From Candidatus Bathyarchaeota archaeon (GTDB taxonomy: Archaea > Asgardarchaeota > Lokiarchaeia > Sigyniarchaeales > Sigyniarchaeaceae): a stretch of 15,076 nucleotides of DNA. Each line of letters starts with the position of its first letter. Positions within the stretch are counted from its first letter, which is position 1. The stretch lies in contig WJJB01000216.1 in NCBI GenBank assembly GCA_014729935.1, positions 1 through 15,076 on the forward strand, given 5' to 3'. Positions 14,996 through 15,076 of this stretch are shown in pieces. A program made the position numbers and the translations under genes. The notes beneath the pieces were generated by a model. That model made no database searches. It had not been told where the DNA came from and saw only the letters and a list, made by a program, of their open reading frames with translations.

Positions 14996-15076
14996 ATGAA
15001 GGTCAAGGACGATTATTGCAAATGCAGGTGCAAGTTTGAACTACCACTGCCTAAACTAAAGGACGTGGCTTTCTGG
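14996..15076 (+). CDS. Possible start of a Cys-rich small protein (partial, runs off the right edge)
   Basis: From ATG 14996 the plus frame is open to the window end (27 codons). The N-terminus contains DYCKCRCKFELPLPK, where CKCRC is a compact Cys motif that could bind metal. There is no clear ribosome site, so leaderless expression would be needed. It is divergent from, and 31 bases from, the small Cys-rich gene. The last seven codons coincide with the right inverted-repeat copy. With so little visible sequence this is tentative. Confidence 0.3.
   Translation, partial: MKVKDDYCKCRCKFELPLPKLKDVAFW
15056..15076 (-). repeat. Right copy of the 21-bp near-perfect inverted repeat
   Basis: GGACGTGGCTTTCTGG at 15061-15076 is the exact reverse complement of 14667-14682, and five further bases match with one mismatch in between. 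It reaches the window edge, so the repeat may be longer and any flanking target duplication cannot be seen. Confidence 0.6.

Noticed and set aside
1..15076. CRISPR arrays, rRNA or tRNA genes, transposase genes
   Set aside because: I looked for regularly spaced direct repeats, RNA-gene signatures and transposase motifs on both strands and saw none. The only element-like signal is the inverted repeat at 14667/15076.

Overview
The window is most likely from an archaeon, and the best guess is an Asgard archaeon (Promethearchaeota). The main clue is a 202-residue microbial rhodopsin at 8248-8856. It carries the complete residue signature of the schizorhodopsins (F71, S75, C76 and E82 in helix C; D184 and K188 in helix G), a family best known from Asgard archaea. 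Other archaeal signs are TATA-like boxes close to start codons, several genes without a Shine-Dalgarno site, strong GGAGGTG-type sites on others, and large N-glycosylation-rich ectodomains. The Asgard call is an inference: related antarctic rhodopsins sharing the FSE motif occur in some bacteria. There are no rRNA or tRNA genes here to settle it.

Layout, left to right. 1-1205 (minus) is the N-terminal part of a secreted FG-GAP/PQQ-like beta-propeller protein cut by the window edge. After a 380-base divergent gap, 1588-3336 (a polytopic membrane protein with about 14 helices) and 3333-4958 (a secreted GH123/DUF4091-like glycosidase) overlap by ATGA and form an operon. They are followed by an LCMT-family methyltransferase (5023-5847). 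6153-8111 encodes an unclassified protein with five N-terminal helices, a large external domain with a DFE motif, and a C-terminal helix. Then come the rhodopsin (8248-8856) and a cytoplasmic sialidase-fold protein (9160-10503), all on the plus strand. On the minus strand lie a membrane-anchored alkaline phosphatase (10705-12537), an MFS transporter (12745-13983) and a small YHS-domain protein (14254-14427). The right end (14430-15076) holds very small, partly Cys-rich genes and a pair of near-perfect inverted repeats whose right copy ends at the window edge.

Read together, this is a cell-surface and energy region. The DUF4091 glycosidase, the DFE-motif ectodomain, the alkaline phosphatase and the beta-propeller all face outward and could process glycans, glycoconjugates or organic phosphate. 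The sialidase-fold protein and MFS carrier would act inside and in the membrane. The rhodopsin would move protons inward in light. No retinal or carotenoid biosynthesis gene is visible. Two points deserve most attention: the schizorhodopsin, and the shared 5-helix + ectodomain + 1-helix architecture of the 6153-8111 and 10705-12537 products, which suggests a common membrane platform carrying different enzyme heads.
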